Of a stretch of DNA of 64,000 nucleotides, positions 1-12,249 are shown in pieces; position 1 is the first letter of the stretch; every line of letters starts with the position of its first letter. Made by a program: the position numbers and the translations under genes. The stretch lies in the NCBI RefSeq assembly GCF_950295315.1, contig NC_080162.1, positions 69,934,962-69,998,961 of the forward strand, written 5' to 3'. This DNA is from Erinaceus europaeus (Eukaryota > Chordata > Mammalia > Eulipotyphla > Erinaceidae). Under the pieces are notes generated by a model. It saw nothing but the letters and a program-made list of their open reading frames with translations, was not told the DNA's origin and ran no database searches.

Positions 1-728
1 GCCAGAGAAAGTCCCCAGGCCAAAACACGCAGGTGCTGACCACTAGAGATACGTTTGCAGAAACAGTATGTATATGCTACATAAATGTGTATAAAGTAAT
101 GTATTTTAACCTGTTCATGTCAGTGATTGGGCAGCACCCTTCCTGCTGATGCCATTTGCCCTTGTCCTTTAGGAATGTGTGAGCTAAATTTTGTGCAAGC
201 CAGGGCCACCTTTCCAGACTGATTTCTGTTTAGGCTGAATGTCCTGAGAGTCACTCCTCTTGAAATCATTAAAGTCCTTTAATAATCTAAACACCTCTGG
301 GAGGTTGTGCAGTGGATGCAGAGAAGGAGGGCGATGCCACCTAATGGTCCTTTAGATCAGGGTTGCCAGTCAAGCAGTGTCCCACTGAGGTGTTAACTGA
401 GCCTGGCTCCTCATCCGAGGCTCGGTGCCGAGGACTTGTGACTTAGAGACAGACCTATATTTCAAACTAGATAAACCTGGTGGTTAATGAGAATGAAAAA
501 ACGAACTCTGTAGAGGAACACTTCCAGACCGTGAATTCAGAGCACTACCGTCAGGTCCCTTACCCATCTGGGCTGATGGTTTTAGCGCGCCCTCTAGTGG
601 TCTAGCTGCTATACTACTCCCACTCCCTCCACCTTTTCTAAGCAGGGGCCGCCAAAATGGAAGAGACATAGAAAGGGGTCATAGCCACCAGTTTAATTAA
701 ACAATCGGATTAAAAAAAAATCTTTTGT
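1..728. other. Unique intergenic sequence
   Basis: No gene or recognisable repeat seen. Distal 3' flank of PRND. Confidence 0.4.
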
Positions 729-871
729 GGTCCGGGAGGTGGCGCAGTGGCTAAGGAACTGCACTCTCAAGCATGAGGTCCTGAGTTCAATCCCCGGTGC
801 ACATCTACCAGAGTGACGTCTGTCTCTCTCCTCCTGTTTTTCTCATTAATAAAATAAATAAAATATTAAAA
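729..871 (+). mobile_element. Family C SINE
   Basis: gggaggtggcgcagtggcta, tctcaagcatgaggtcctga and ttcaatccccgg (B box); A/T-rich tail. Confidence 0.8.
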
Positions 872-907
872 AAATATTTGTAACAACGACTTTTAAAAAG
901 GATATTT

Positions 908-1196
908 TGGGGGTCTGGCGGTAGCGCAGCGGGTTAAGAGCACATGGTGTGAAGCGCAAGGTTCCCGGTTCAAGGTTCCCGGTTCAAGCCCCCGGCTCCC
1001 TACCTGAAGGGATGTCGCTTCACAAGCGGTGAAGCAGGTCTGCAGGTGTCTTTCTTTCCTCCTCTCTGTCTACCCCATCTCTCTCCATTTCTCTCTGTCC
1101 TATCCAGCAACAACGACATCAATAACAATAATAACCACAACAATGATTAAAAAAAAACAAGGGCAACAAAAAAGGAAAATAAATAAATAAAATATT
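908..1196 (+). mobile_element. Family A tRNA-derived SINE
   Basis: ggtagcgcagcgggttaaga head, caagggcaacaaaaaagg tail. The B-box block ggttcccggttcaa is doubled (959-990). Confidence 0.9.
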
Positions 1197-1199
1197 TAA

Positions 1200-1352
1200 A
1201 AAGGATATTTTATTGATTACATATCAGTGAAAGCTTCACATAAGACGCAGAACGGGAAATCAAAGCACAATTTGGTACATGTGGTACCGGGGATCAAATT
1301 CAGAACCTCAGCCATATGAGCTCTACTGATTGGGTCATTTCTCCAGTCATGA
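1200..1352 (-). mobile_element. Family C SINE, minus strand
   Basis: Antisense pattern ggtacatgtggtaccgggga..gaacctcagcc. Confidence 0.65.
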
Positions 1353-1427
1353 AACAATGACATTTTGACACTTACTTGTCAGCCCAGTATCACAGGGTAT
1401 AAGGGAAAAGGGTAAGAATTACCAGGG

Positions 1428-1674
1428 GGAGTTGGGCAGTAGCGCAGAGGGTTAAGCACACATGGCGCAAAGCGCAAGGACCGGTTAGGATCCCGGTTCA
1501 AGTCACTTCACAGGCGTGAAGCAGGTCTGCAGGTGTCTCTCTGTTTCTTCCTCTTTATCTCCCCTTATCTCTCAATTTCTCTCTGTCTCTATCCAATAAC
1601 AAATAAATAAATAAAGTTAAAAAAAACCTTAAATAAAAAATATAAGTAAATAAAGTAAAAAAAAAAAAAAAAGA
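1428..1674 (+). mobile_element. Family A SINE with 14-bp TSD
   Basis: cagtagcgcagagggttaag head; the flanks repeat aagaattaccaggg at 1414-1427 and 1675-1688. The region between B box and CT-rich part is shortened. Confidence 0.9.
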
Positions 1675-1847
1675 AAGAATTACCAGGGAAGTTAGGGACT
1701 GAGTCCTGATCTAAATTAGACTATGTCTAAAATGAAAAACAAATAATGTTAGTTGAGTGATAGAGAGGTGTAGAACTTCCGAGATCAGTAAAAGTAGTTT
1801 TGCTTTCATTCAAAGTGCAATGGGAAAGTTTTTTGTTTCTTTTTTGT

Positions 1848-2110
1848 CACCAAGATTATTGATGGGGGTCAGTGCCAGCACTGTTCCTGGCAGCCATCCT
1901 CTCTTACCCCCTTCTTTCTTTCTATTTTATTTTGATAAAACAGAGATAAATTTAGAGGGGAGAGGAAAATGGAGGATGGTGGAGAGAGAGAAAGATGCAG
2001 ACATGCTTCATCTCTTGTGAAGCAATCCCCCTGCAGGTGGGGAGTGGGGGCTCGAACCCTGATCCTTGTGTATGGTAATGGATGTACTCAATTTGGTGTG
2101 CTCCTGAATG
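1848..2110 (-). mobile_element. SINE, minus strand
   Basis: gggggtcagtgccagcactg..gcttcatctcttgtgaag..gggggctcgaaccctgatcc in antisense order; diverged. Confidence 0.75.
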
Positions 2111-2207
2111 GGACATACTAATGGGAAGTTTTTAAAGGTCTTAAGGAAAGATAGGGGAGAGGGAGTTGGAAAGAAGGAGAAGAGGAAAAAGAGAGAAAAT
2201 TGGAAAG

Positions 2208-2560
2208 GATTTATTTATTTATTTATTTTTGCCTCCAGAGTTATTGCTGGGGTTCGGGGCCTGCACTACGAATCCACTGCTCCTGGAGGTTATTTTTTCC
2301 CCTTTGTTGTCCTTGTTGTCTGTCTGTCGTCATTATTATTATTGTTGTTGTTGTCATTGTTGGATAGGACAGAGAGAAATAAAGAGAGGGGGAAGACAGA
2401 GAAGGGGAGAGAAAGATAGACACCTGCAGACCTGCTTTACCATTTGTGAAGCAGCCCCCCTGCAGATGGGGAGCTGGGGCTCGAACAAGGATCCCTGATC
2501 TAGTCCTTGCGCTTCGCACCATGTGCACTTAACCCACTGCACTACTGCCTGACCCCCAGG
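2208..2560 (-). mobile_element. Family A SINE (long form), minus strand
   Basis: Starts with the antisense tail tttgcctccagagttattgc, ends cttaacccactgcactactg. Confidence 0.9.
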
Positions 2561-2566
2561 ATCCAA

Positions 2567-2757
2567 TTTTTTAAATGTTTATTTATTTACTTATTTACTT
2601 ATTGTTAGGGAGAGAAACTTAAGGGAGGGGAAGATAGAGGGAGAGAGACAGAGACAGCCTTGCTTCACCACTTGTGAAACCTTCCCCCTACAGGTGGGAA
2701 CCAGGGGCTGGAACTTAATGTGTGCGCTTACCCAGGTGCACTACTGCCTGGCCCCAG
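2567..2757 (-). mobile_element. Family B SINE, minus strand
   Basis: tttatttacttatttactta..gcttcaccacttgtgaaacc..actactgcctggcccc. Confidence 0.8.
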
Positions 2758-3059
2758 AAGACTATTTTATGTTTTTAGTATACTAACTCTGTCGCTGTGA
2801 ACAGAAGCAGGAGTGCCCACTAGGGAGCCATTGTAGATATTCAAAAGTCTTCAAGACTGGGGCAGGAGGTGGCACTGAGAAGTGAGCAGATTGATTTTAA
2901 AGTAGGACTATAGGGCTGACACTTCATTTGGGTTACAATGGAAAGCTACCATCAACTCCCAGTTGCCCTCATTACAGAGCATTCCTGGAGGTGTTTAAGA
3001 GAGAAGGGAAGGGAGGAGGCGAGACAAGCAGGCCTGTGGCATTTTCAGGTGAGGGCCGA

Positions 3060-3180
3060 GCTCTCAGCTCTGCACTCAGCATCCTCACACCAATCCCAAA
3101 AGGCATGTCAGTAGCCCCACTTTACAAACCAGGAAATGAAGGGACCAAGAGAAGTAGGCAGAGTCACATACAGCAGGTAA
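3060..3180 (+). mobile_element. MIR SINE remnant
   Basis: gtagccccactttacaaacc, aggaaatgaagggaccaaga and gagtcacatacagcagg match the MIR core. Confidence 0.6.
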
Positions 3181-3355
3181 CAAAACAAAACAAACAAGAC
3201 AACAACAAAACAAACAAAAATGTTGGGAGACTGAGGCATCAGCAGGGTCTCTTCTTCCTCCCAAGGGAGGAAGCAGTACTGGCCTTTGACTATGCAAGGC
3301 TTCCAGAGGTCCTTCACTCATATCTGAATGCTCATAACTCCCCCCCTCACCCCCA

Positions 3356-3357
<2 letters not shown>

Positions 3358-3393
<36 letters not shown>
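3358..3393. repeat. (CA)n microsatellite
   Basis: About 17 uninterrupted CA units. It accounts for the His/Thr-rich open frames across it. Confidence 0.98.
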
Positions 3394-3395
<2 letters not shown>

Positions 3396-3459
3396 TGGCC
3401 TAGATATCTAGGTGCTAAGGTCCCTGAATACCTTCCACACTTGTCCTGGGGCATAAGTC

Positions 3460-4025
3460 TTTTAGGATGAGTATCTCCCTATCCCTGACCTCAACCTCAA
3501 GCCCTGGTTTATTCTCACCTGGGTGTGGGGGGGGACTGACTCACTCTGAGAAGTCTTTTTCTTGGGGCTGGGGGGTATGGATCGACCTGTCAACGCCCAT
3601 GCTCAGAGGAGAAGCAGCTACAGAAACCAGAACTCCTATCTTCTGCTAGCCAAAACCAACCTTGATCCATACTTCCATTGAGGGAGAAGTGAAAGGATGA
3701 AGATAAGATGACACTGCACTCCAGCTCCATCAGCACCCAGAGAGAGAGAAGGAAAAGGAGAGGGACATATGGAGGTAGCTATGATGTTATGAGTGGCTTG
3801 GAGGGGAAGAGAGGATTGAATCAGAAAAAGAAGGGGCAAGTATGTATAAATTGGACAGATAGTTGTAGAGAAGATGGTTGGTCCATGTCTACAACCTTAG
3901 GGGAATTGTGGTGGATGGACTGCAGTGGGGAGAGTGAAGATTTAGAACTCTGGTGGTGGGAATGGTGTGGATTCAAATCCCTGTCGATATGTAATTCTGT
4001 AATATAAAAATAAAAAAATATATAT
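3460..4025 (+). mobile_element. Diverged long-type L1 3' end
   Basis: tcaacgcccatgctcagagg, acagaaaccagaactcc and ctctggtggtgggaatggtg match the module; ends in an A-rich tail at about 4025. Confidence 0.5.
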
Positions 4026-4728
4026 ATAAAAAAGAAGTCTGTTTCTTGGTCGATAAAGTGAACACATGTGGTCTCCCAGTGCTAACATGCTTTTAAGCAA
4101 AAGCTCAGTATTAACCGCATATGAGAAAAGACCAGCCTTTGAACCTCACTGAAGTCCCTTTTGAGATCCGGAAGTGAAATTCTGGGGGGAGTGCCTGGTC
4201 TTTCTTACAGCTTTTGGGCACCTTCCCAGAGGCTTATTCCCCCCCTGGACCCCCACAGGCAGATGCAGTCAGCCCTGGGCCAGCTGGAACTTCTCAACAG
4301 TGGCCTCTGATTTGCCTCTGGCTCTGGGCTCAGTCAGGTCTCCTTCCTGCCAGTGCTCATTCCTCCCACGTGCAGGAAGAGATGACAAAGCTGGTAGCCT
4401 GACACCCTCCAGTGGACTGTGCTGAGCCCTGGACAAATGCTGAGTGTGTCCTGGGGGCCCAGTGGAGCTTGTGGGTCAGCCTCCTCTGCTATATTGTCAA
4501 CATCACCTATTTTGCTGAAGCTATTTTGCTTCATTTTCATGAAACTTGCTGTTGAAGTTGTGGAGAGGTTCCCAGGGCAGGGTGAAGAGAAGGGCTCTGG
4601 TACCAATAAGAGAAAGGGTGGATTCCGGTTTCTGCTTTAGTCTTCACTGGCCTTCTTCTCTGTGGCTTGGTGTGTTTTTGTTTGTTTGCTTGCCTGCTTG
4701 TATTTTATAGGTGAAAGAGTGAATGAGG

Positions 4729-4927
4729 CGGGACTAGGTGGTGGCACACCTCATTAAGCACACACATTACAATGCACAAGGACCCAGGTTCAAGCCCCTG
4801 GTCCTCACCTGCAGGGGGAAAGCTTCAGCAGTGGTAAAACAGGGCTGCAGGCGTTTCTCTCCCTCTCTATATTCTCCTCCCCTCTCAGTTTTTCTCTCTC
4901 TATCCAATAATAAAATAAAATGAAAAA
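4729..4927 (+). mobile_element. Family B SINE with TSD
   Basis: actaggtggtggcacacctc head; agagtgaatgagg is repeated on both sides. Confidence 0.85.
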
Positions 4928-5077
4928 AGAGTGAATGAGGCCACAGCATAGAAGATTCCTTTAATGCGGCAGGAGCTGAGCTTGAACCTAGCTCATGCAC
5001 GTGGCAAAGAGCACACTATCAAAGTGAGCTATGCTGCCTTCTTAGAGAGCACCTGCCATTGATCCAGGGGGATAGAG

Positions 5078-5368
5078 CACAAATTATTATTATTTATTTT
5101 ATTTTGCCTCCAGGGTTATAGCTGGGCTCAGTGCCAGTACTACAAATCCATTGTTCTTAAGGGCCATTTTTTCCATATATATATATATAGGCTGGGACAG
5201 AGAGAAATTGAGATGGAAGGGGGAGATAGAGAGGGAGAAAGAAAGATACCTGCAGACTACTTCACTGCTTGTGAAGGTAGGGAACCGGGGTTTGAACCTG
5301 GACCCTTGAGCCGTCCTTGCATTTTGTACTATGTACGCTTAACCCAGTGCACCACCACCCAGACCCCA
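5078..5368 (-). mobile_element. SINE (long form), minus strand
   Basis: tttgcctccagggttatagc..cttcactgcttgtgaagg..taacccagtgcaccacc. Confidence 0.8.
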
Positions 5369-6502
5369 AAATTATTTTTATTATTATTTTTACATCTGTA
5401 AAGACCCTGCTTTCAAACAAACTCTTATCCCGAGGTTCTGAATTTGGAGGGACACTTTTTCCCACCCTGTAAATCAGGTAATGTGCGGGCTTCCTGCCTG
5501 CCCTGTGCTCACCCTTGTGAGTGCTGCTGTCCCCTCCTTAGCTGCTGTGTTGTTCCTTTGTGAATTCAGGCATCGTCCTGTGCATTTAGTCTGCTACTGT
5601 GGACTTTGGCTTCCAGCTTGCAGCTGTGAGGAACAGAGCCACTGTGAACGTCTCTGCACATTGTCTAGTGACATTTGACATCATTTCTCAGTATCTATTC
5701 TCACAGCTCTAACAGTCTGTCCCTGAAGGCTAATGATAACAGCATACTGGAGCCTCAGGCTCCGTAGTCTTTCTGGAGTAGGTAGAGACAGAATCAAGAG
5801 TAGGTGCAGGCCTGAGTGAGCTTCTTCTCCGGGACTCCTAGCAGCCCTAGCCTCAACCCTAGCTGTTGACTCAGTGTCTGCCTGGAGCCTTCCTTCTCCC
5901 TGGCAAGCTCTTCTCAGTGAGGCACAGGGCCCCATCCCAACCCCGCAGTGGGACTGGCCCTGGTCTCCTGTGTGCCCAGGATGGTCTCTTCTTTAATAAG
6001 AGGTAGAAAGCAGAAACGGAGAGAAAAATCAGAAGAGCCAGCCTTGAGTGGTGTGGGTTCATGACCTGCTAGCTGACAGCACAGTGACAGGCCCCAGGCT
6101 TCCCAACCTCTGGCAGGGCACCAGGTCGGGGCATGCCACCCCCCCCACACACACCATGGTCTAACCTAGTGGGGAGTGTGCCATGCAGAGTCTGGTGCAC
6201 ATGGGGCTCCTCCTTGCCCCGTGCAAGTGTTATGGCCTTCAGCTGAAGTCTCCATTTGCAAGAAATGAGCATCCAGCCTAAAATGCTAAAATTTATTAGA
6301 GAGGGGCGGCTCTATGGGATGAAAAGTGTGACACTGGAGCTGAAATGACTGCCTGGGTTCCCTACCGACGACCTGTCAGATCTGGCCACTAAGCCTCAGT
6401 CTCTCTTTCTGTTACACAGCACAATTCTGGTGCCTTCCTCAGCAAGCTATAGATGACTTCTTGGGATTGGGTCTACCACATAGCCAGTGCCACCCAGCAT
6501 TA
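5369..6502. other. Unique intergenic sequence
   Basis: About 1.1 kb without SINEs; short open frames only, none resembling a protein family. Confidence 0.4.
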
Positions 6503-6706
6503 AAAAAAATTTATTTATTTATTGGATAGGGACAAAGAAAAATCAAGAGAGAAGTGGGATACAGAGGAAAAGAGGAAACGAGATATTTGCAGCACTGCTT
6601 CATTACTTGTGAAGTTTTCCTCCTGCAGGTGGGGACTGGGGGAGTGAACTTGGGTCCTTACACATTGTAACTTGTGCTCAGCCAGGTGCCCGAGCCACCT
6701 ATCAGT
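6503..6706 (-). mobile_element. Family B SINE, minus strand
   Basis: tttatttatttattggatag..cattacttgtgaagttttcc..cagccaggtgcccgagc. Confidence 0.8.
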
Positions 6707-7649
6707 TTTTAAATGTTGAAAAAAATCAGTCAGCCCTTAGGTGTTAAATAATTGAATTGGGATGTGTCTTCATTTCTCATTTAAACCTTTTGATGAAAAG
6801 CACTGGTTCAGTAGAAGCAAGGTAAGTGCAGAACCTGACAGAGGGCTATACGACAGATTGTTCTGTTTAATCAAATCCTAAAGTAGGAAACAGTCTTCCA
6901 TCTGGCTGCTTCTTATGCTCCCCATGTGGGCAAAGCAGCAGCCATGTACCCGCGCTGTGTGTGTCCAGGAGACAGGGCCACTACTCAGGCTATGCTCAGA
7001 CTAGAATCGAGTACCGGCCTTCCTTCCTGCCCCACCGGCATTCACAGTCAACCATCAAGGACACACACGCTCAGAGGAACAGCTTGGGGTCTCTCAGACC
7101 CTCATCCTCTGTTGCCTTCTCAGTTTGCTTGCTATTTTAAAACTCACTAGAAGAGGGCCTGCAAAACATCTTACTTCAATAATGTGCTGCCTTATCACAT
7201 GTGGGACCCAGGTTCAATGTATGTCTATCTAAAAATAGCTAAACAAAACAAAACAAAACTTTTCTCAGTAGAAGGAAACAATCCATACCTCAATCTGATC
7301 CCACAATACATCTATCCTCATCGTTTGGGGTTGGAAGGATGTGGGCTGGTCTGTTGGGACCCACAGCAGCAATGCCCTCTCTAGCATACTGACAGAGGCA
7401 CGTGCCTTATGGGGGAGCTTTGGGTGTGACTCCCCACTACTCCCTGCACTGGAGCTCCCTTCTCTTTCCCATGTTGCTCTCTCTCTAGTCCCAGAAGATC
7501 CCAGCTCTCTTGTGTGGCTAAAGGACCCTCTCACCTAGGATGGGACCAGGAGCAGGTCTTCTGACTATCTGGTCTGACTCTTGGCCACTTTGATGATGGA
7601 AAATTGGTCCTGGGGCCACTGCACAGGGAGGCTGGGAAATGTGTGGGCA
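6707..7649. other. Unique intergenic sequence
   Basis: No gene recognised. Confidence 0.35.
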
Positions 7650-7880
7650 CTTTTAATTATCAGGTGAATGAGGTCTGAAAAGCTAATGTAAAACATGTTG
7701 ACTATAGTTGACAACACTAGTGTACAACTTAAATGTGCTGAGTAAATATATGAACTGATGGATGTGTTCATTAATTAGACAGGAGAAGCTTTTCATAACA
7801 ACTCTGTGGATCAAATCACCACAATGGACACTTTCAATCTCTTTCAATTTCATGCCAGTTATATCTCAATAACACAGCAG
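7650..7880 (+). mobile_element. Ancient L1 (L1M-type) 3' end
   Basis: tgactatagttgacaacact and gccagttatatctcaataac resemble the 3' UTR end of old mammalian L1M elements; heavily diverged. Confidence 0.5.
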
Positions 7881-8287
7881 ATGTAACATATCTGACTTTA
7901 TCTTACAGCTTAGAATACTTAGTGTTTCTACTCTGGCATGTGACAAGCTGAGAAAGAACTTGCTGAATTAGATTTGATAATTCTGAAGGAAATCTCTGCA
8001 GTTCCTCACCCACATTTGAGTCAAACATGCATAACAACCTGCCAGCTTGCTTTCAAGGAGGAATTTTTAATTTAGTAGAAACAAAGGGTAAGAGAAGAGT
8101 CTAGCTGGACATGGGATCTGAGAGAGGGCCAAGACATTCTATTAGGCAGGGGTCTTACTCCCGATGTTAGAATAAGGGGCTTGGTTTGTTTGAGTGTGAA
8201 GTGTACTAATGCCTGTAATTGGGGAAAAGTATCTTTGTGCCAACAAAAATTCTGAAAATAAACATTTTCTCAATAAAGTTATATTGG

Positions 8288-8505
8288 AGTGGGACTGGGT
8301 GGTGGTGCACCTGGTTAAGCATACATATTACAGTGTGCAAGGACCCAGGTTCAAGCCCCTGGGCCCCACCTATAGGGGGAAAGTTCCATAGGGTGAAGAG
8401 CTGCAGGTATGTCTCTGTGTCACTGTCTCTTTCTATCTTCCCCATTACCTCTCAATTTCTCTCTATCTCTATCCAATAAATAAATATAAAAAATAAAGTG
8501 ATATT
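8288..8505 (+). mobile_element. Family B SINE with TSD
   Basis: actgggtggtggtgcacctg head, tctctatccaataaataaat tail; atattggagt on both sides. Confidence 0.85.
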
Positions 8506-8552
8506 GGAGTTGAAAAAAAGGTGAACATTCTAACAAATAACAGTAACAGCAA

Positions 8553-8690
8553 TAGGGCAGGAGAGACAACGTAATGGTTATACAAAAAGACTTTCATGCC
8601 TGAGGCTCCAAAGCCCCAACTTCAGTCTCCAGTACCACCATGAGCCAGAGTTCAGTAGTTCTTTCGTAAAAAAAAAAAAAATTAATAATT
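8553..8690 (+). mobile_element. Family D SINE
   Basis: gagagacaacgtaatggtta, actttcatgcctgaggctcc, A-tail. Confidence 0.75.
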
Positions 8691-8816
8691 AAAAACATTC
8701 TCCTAGAATCAGAGATAGAAGTAAGGAAAAGATAGAATTGGGAGAGGAGGGAGTCCAGTTTGAGTGTTTCTGCACTGGCCCCTGGCTGATGTTGGAACAT
8801 TCTATATTTTACCTTT

Positions 8817-8948
8817 TTTTTCTTTTTTCTTTTTAATTATCTTTACTGGATAGAGACAACCAGAAATCAAGAGGGAAGAGGGTGATAGAGAGGGAGAGAG
8901 ACAGAGAGACACCTGCAGCACTGCTTCACCACTTGCAGGTGGGGACCT
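8817..8948 (-). mobile_element. Family B SINE, minus strand, truncated
   Basis: ttatctttactggatagaga..cttcaccacttgcaggtggg; stops before the tRNA-like head. Confidence 0.7.
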
Positions 8949-9326
8949 TTTTTTTTTCTTATGATACTTCCATACAGGTATGAGTGGAAAGTAAAAACTT
9001 CCTTCCCGATTACTTTGAGCTACTTATATAACATTGTTATAACAACAATGACAGAAATATAAGTTCTTTTTAAGCTGTGCTAGACTATCCTAGTGGGTGT
9101 AGGAATAGTAGGAAAGGGAAAACTGGACTTTTATGGATGAGAGTGTGTGTGTTCATTCTTTGGGCTGATGCCCTAAGCTCTGCACTAGGTGCTATGTGGA
9201 AAACAAAAGAAGCAAAAATTCCAACCCCAGATCCTATAGAATATTTATTCTGTTTTGGGAATACATGGAAGGAGGGAAAGTCAGAGAGATTCAAAGCTGC
9301 TAAGAACAGCTTTGAATATATACATT

Positions 9327-9350
9327 GTGTGTGTGTGTGTGTGTGTATGT
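9327..9350. repeat. (TG)n microsatellite
   Basis: About 10 TG units, with two TATG variants at the end. Confidence 0.95.
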
Positions 9351-9440
9351 ATGTTTTCATTTCATCTTCATTTCTCATATACACCAAAGAGTAGGGTGGC
9401 TGGGCCATAGATTTAGACCCAGCCACCTATTTAACTCCTA

Positions 9441-9521
9441 TTGGGTTATTGGGAAAGTCATGATATATTTTTCTATGATTTTTTATGAAAAAATGTGTGA
9501 TGACTTTTCTGACAGTCCTAA
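9441..9521. mobile_element. Mariner-type MITE, 81 bp
   Basis: Terminal inverted repeats: ttgggttattgggaaagtca on the left and, reverse-complemented from the right end, ttaggactgtcagaaaagtc. They are imperfect but colinear (shared core aaagtcat), with TA on both sides (9439-9440 and 9522-9523). Size and ends resemble mariner-derived MITEs of mammals such as MADE1. No transposase. Confidence 0.55.
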
Positions 9522-9523
9522 TA

Positions 9524-10436
9524 TAGGAAGCTCTTCAGTGGTTTTTCAAAGTGTTTGAATATTTTTTTTCTCTCACCAGCAGAATAGGAGAGAACTCAAT
9601 CTGTAGAACTCGATTCAAATACCAACCTCCGATTTAAAAAAATAGTATATATATATTTAATTTTTTAATAGAGGAAATGTATTACAAGTCTGTTTTCATC
9701 TCAGGAGTCTAGTTTCAGATCTCCATCAAATATGTGTTAAAATATCTCATCCATCACTAATGGATTTCCCTTTACCCCCTTATTGGCCCTCCCCACGCCC
9801 TTAGTAACCCCAGGTCTGCAGACATATATCAAGGGCTCATATATGTTTCTTCCTTTCCCTGTGCTTTGCAAACCCAAACTTTAATGCCGAGATTCTCTTT
9901 ACTTCGGTGTAACACTGCCCACTTTTGATGTTAGCTGAAGAAGCACATTCACTGTCCAGGTCTGACTCCATTTATAGACCTGTTTGAAGCCTTTGCATGT
10001 GTCTCCAACATCTCTGTCAGCCCCATCACAGTGGTAACTTGAAATTTCCAGTTGTATCAATCTAGTGCTTTTTATTCTTTGTACTTTGATATTATTTTCT
10101 GTATATTTTCATGTATTTTTTAATCCACTACCAAGAGTCCTCCTGGCACAACTTTCTATTCTTTATTCTTTCCATTCTTCATTTTCAAGAAAGTGAGAGG
10201 GAGACAGATACATAGAGAGGAGAGACATCACAGCACAGCTCCATCATACACGGAGCACCCTCAGTGCAATCCATGGGCTCTGGACCCCGACTCCACTTAG
10301 ACCTGTGTTGTAATTAAAATAAAAAAGACTTTGGTGATAGTGCGTAATGGTGCTCCCATGTGTTGCTTGGCTCACACACAGTAGGACATGTGCCCTACCA
10401 GGTGAGCTATCTTCTAGGCCTGGTGTTTTAACATTA
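9524..10436. other. Old repeat-like or unique intergenic sequence
   Basis: Contains decayed SINE-like pieces near 10185-10430 (acacacagtaggacatgtgc); the rest is unrecognised. Confidence 0.3.
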
Positions 10437-10640
10437 TAAAAGACCCTGGGTCCATGCTCCCAGAGGGATAGAGAATGGGAAAGCTACCATGGGAGGGGGT
10501 GGGTTATGGGGATTGGGTGGTGGGAATTGTGTGGAGTTGTACCCCTCCTACCTTATGCTTTTGTTCACTAATCCTTTCTTAAATAAAAAATTTAAAATAA
10601 AAAAAATTAAATAAATAAAAAAAATTAAAAAAAGACTTAT
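10437..10640 (+). mobile_element. Long-type L1 3' end fragment
   Basis: ccctgggtccatgctcccag through gtgtggagttgtacccctcc and A-rich tail; strongly 5'-truncated. Confidence 0.7.
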
Positions 10641-11450
10641 GGTGGTAAGAGACTGTCCCTTCTTCCTCCATGCTTGGGCCAGCCAATCCCCATTGACCTC
10701 TGTGTCAGTCAGCTGTAATCTTTTATAAATTAAGATCTAGGCAAAGAACTAGACCTCTAACAGATCCCTCTCTTTACCATCTCTGGTCACTTCCATCTGA
10801 AATCTCATTTAAAAAATTAAAAGAAAAAAAAGAAATCTCATTAAAACCCTCTTGTGGGTCTCTCCAGGACCTTGCCCTCACTATAAAGTAGCAATAGTAA
10901 GAGTAGGGACTGGCCCACTCTCCAAAGGGAGGCTGGGCCATCTTACTCTGCCACCTGAGGAAGATTGGTTCTGAAGTGAATGCAGCCTAGAATGTTCCCA
11001 GCTATGAACACAGACTGTGAGCTCAGACTGATAGGGATTCGGAGGTCATACAGGCTCCTGTGCTTAATATGAATATACATGGGACCTGGGTCAGACTGAT
11101 GAATTAAACAATAAATTATATTTTCTTCAACTTTGGGAAACTCTCTCCCCTAATCCAGCTTTCTAGTTCTATTCTCAACTCTGACTATACCTTCCCAGAC
11201 AATATTTTTATCCCACCTTCATGTTAACTATCAAGCTCAAGCAAAAACTACTAAAGTCTTGGTCTCCTAGGAACATACCCAATATAGCCATCCTAACTTT
11301 TTTCCATCTCAGGTTCTCTATGTTCATCTTCTCTATTCCTACTCTTTGGTTTCTGTTTCTTAATATTGTGACCTGATTAATTTCTTACTGCCTTTCAGTC
11401 GCCAAGTTATGAATGCTATTATCCATCCTGACCTCCCAAGGCAGATGGCG

Positions 11451-11454
<4 letters not shown>
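10641..11454. other. Unique intergenic sequence
   Basis: Nothing recognised on either strand. Confidence 0.35.
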
Positions 11455-11504
<50 letters not shown>

Positions 11505-11531
11505 ACACACACATACACACACACACACACC
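11455..11531. repeat. (CA)n microsatellite
   Basis: About 38 dinucleotides with a few TA interruptions. Confidence 0.98.
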
Positions 11532-11534
11532 TCT

Positions 11535-11795
11535 TCAGAGCCCTACCCTACTAGAGAAAGATAGAAACAGGCTGGGGTTCTGGATCAGGCTGGGGTTCTG
11601 GATTAACCTGCCAATGTACATGTCCAGCAGAGAAGCCACTACAGAAGCCAGAACTCCTTCCTTCTGCATCCCCAAAAGAATTTTGGTCCAAGCCTCCAGA
11701 AGGGGGAAAAGTTAGGGGAAGATAACTAGAGGGTTTTGGACCCTAATTCCACTCAGACTTATGTGGTAATTAAAATAAAAAAGACTTTGACTGCA
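11535..11795 (+). mobile_element. Diverged long-type L1 3' end with (CA)n head
   Basis: gagccctaccctactagaga.. and tacagaagccagaactcc match the module at lower identity. A block of about 18 bp (aggctggggttctggat) is tandemly repeated at 11570-11604. Its end (gtaattaaaataaaaaagac) recurs at 10310-10332. Confidence 0.5.
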
Positions 11796-11939
11796 AACAT
11801 AATGAACTCGGCTGTGGGGCAGCTGGGAGTGGGTTTAAACAAATCAAGCTTTTATTACGGCCAAACAGAGATATGGGACATCAATTTTAGGTAATTCAAA
11901 ATAAGCAATTATCAGTTGGGGTTAAGAATACGTTAGGCC

Positions 11940-12192
11940 TGGGAGCCCCTGGCTCCCCACCTGCAGTGGAGTTGCTTCACAAGCGGTGAAGCATGGTGAA
12001 GCAGGTCTGCAGGTGTCTATCTTTCTCTCCCCTCTGTGTCTTCCCCTCCTCTCTCCACTTCTCTTTGTCTTATCCAACAACAACATCATCAATAACAACA
12101 ACAATAACTACAACAATAATAAAAAACAACAAGGGCAACAAAAAGGAAAATAAATAAATAAACATAAATTAAAACATTTGTTTAAAAAAAAA
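11940..12192 (+). mobile_element. Family A SINE, 5'-truncated, with TSD
   Basis: Starts at the B-box region (gggagcccctggctcccc); aagaatac[g/a]ttaggcc repeated at both ends. Confidence 0.85.
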
Positions 12193-12249
12193 AAGAATAC
12201 ATTAGGCCCATAAAGTCCATGAAGTTCAGCCCCATGAGATAAACAATTT

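Noticed and set aside
908..1000. tRNA gene candidate (A and B boxes present)
   Set aside because: Followed by SINE body and tail, repeated dozens of times; SINE head, not a tRNA gene. The same applies to every other tRNA-like head in the window.
5201..5401. Regular spaced repeats as a CRISPR-like array
   Set aside because: No array with constant repeats and unique spacers anywhere; this is eukaryotic SINE and microsatellite DNA.
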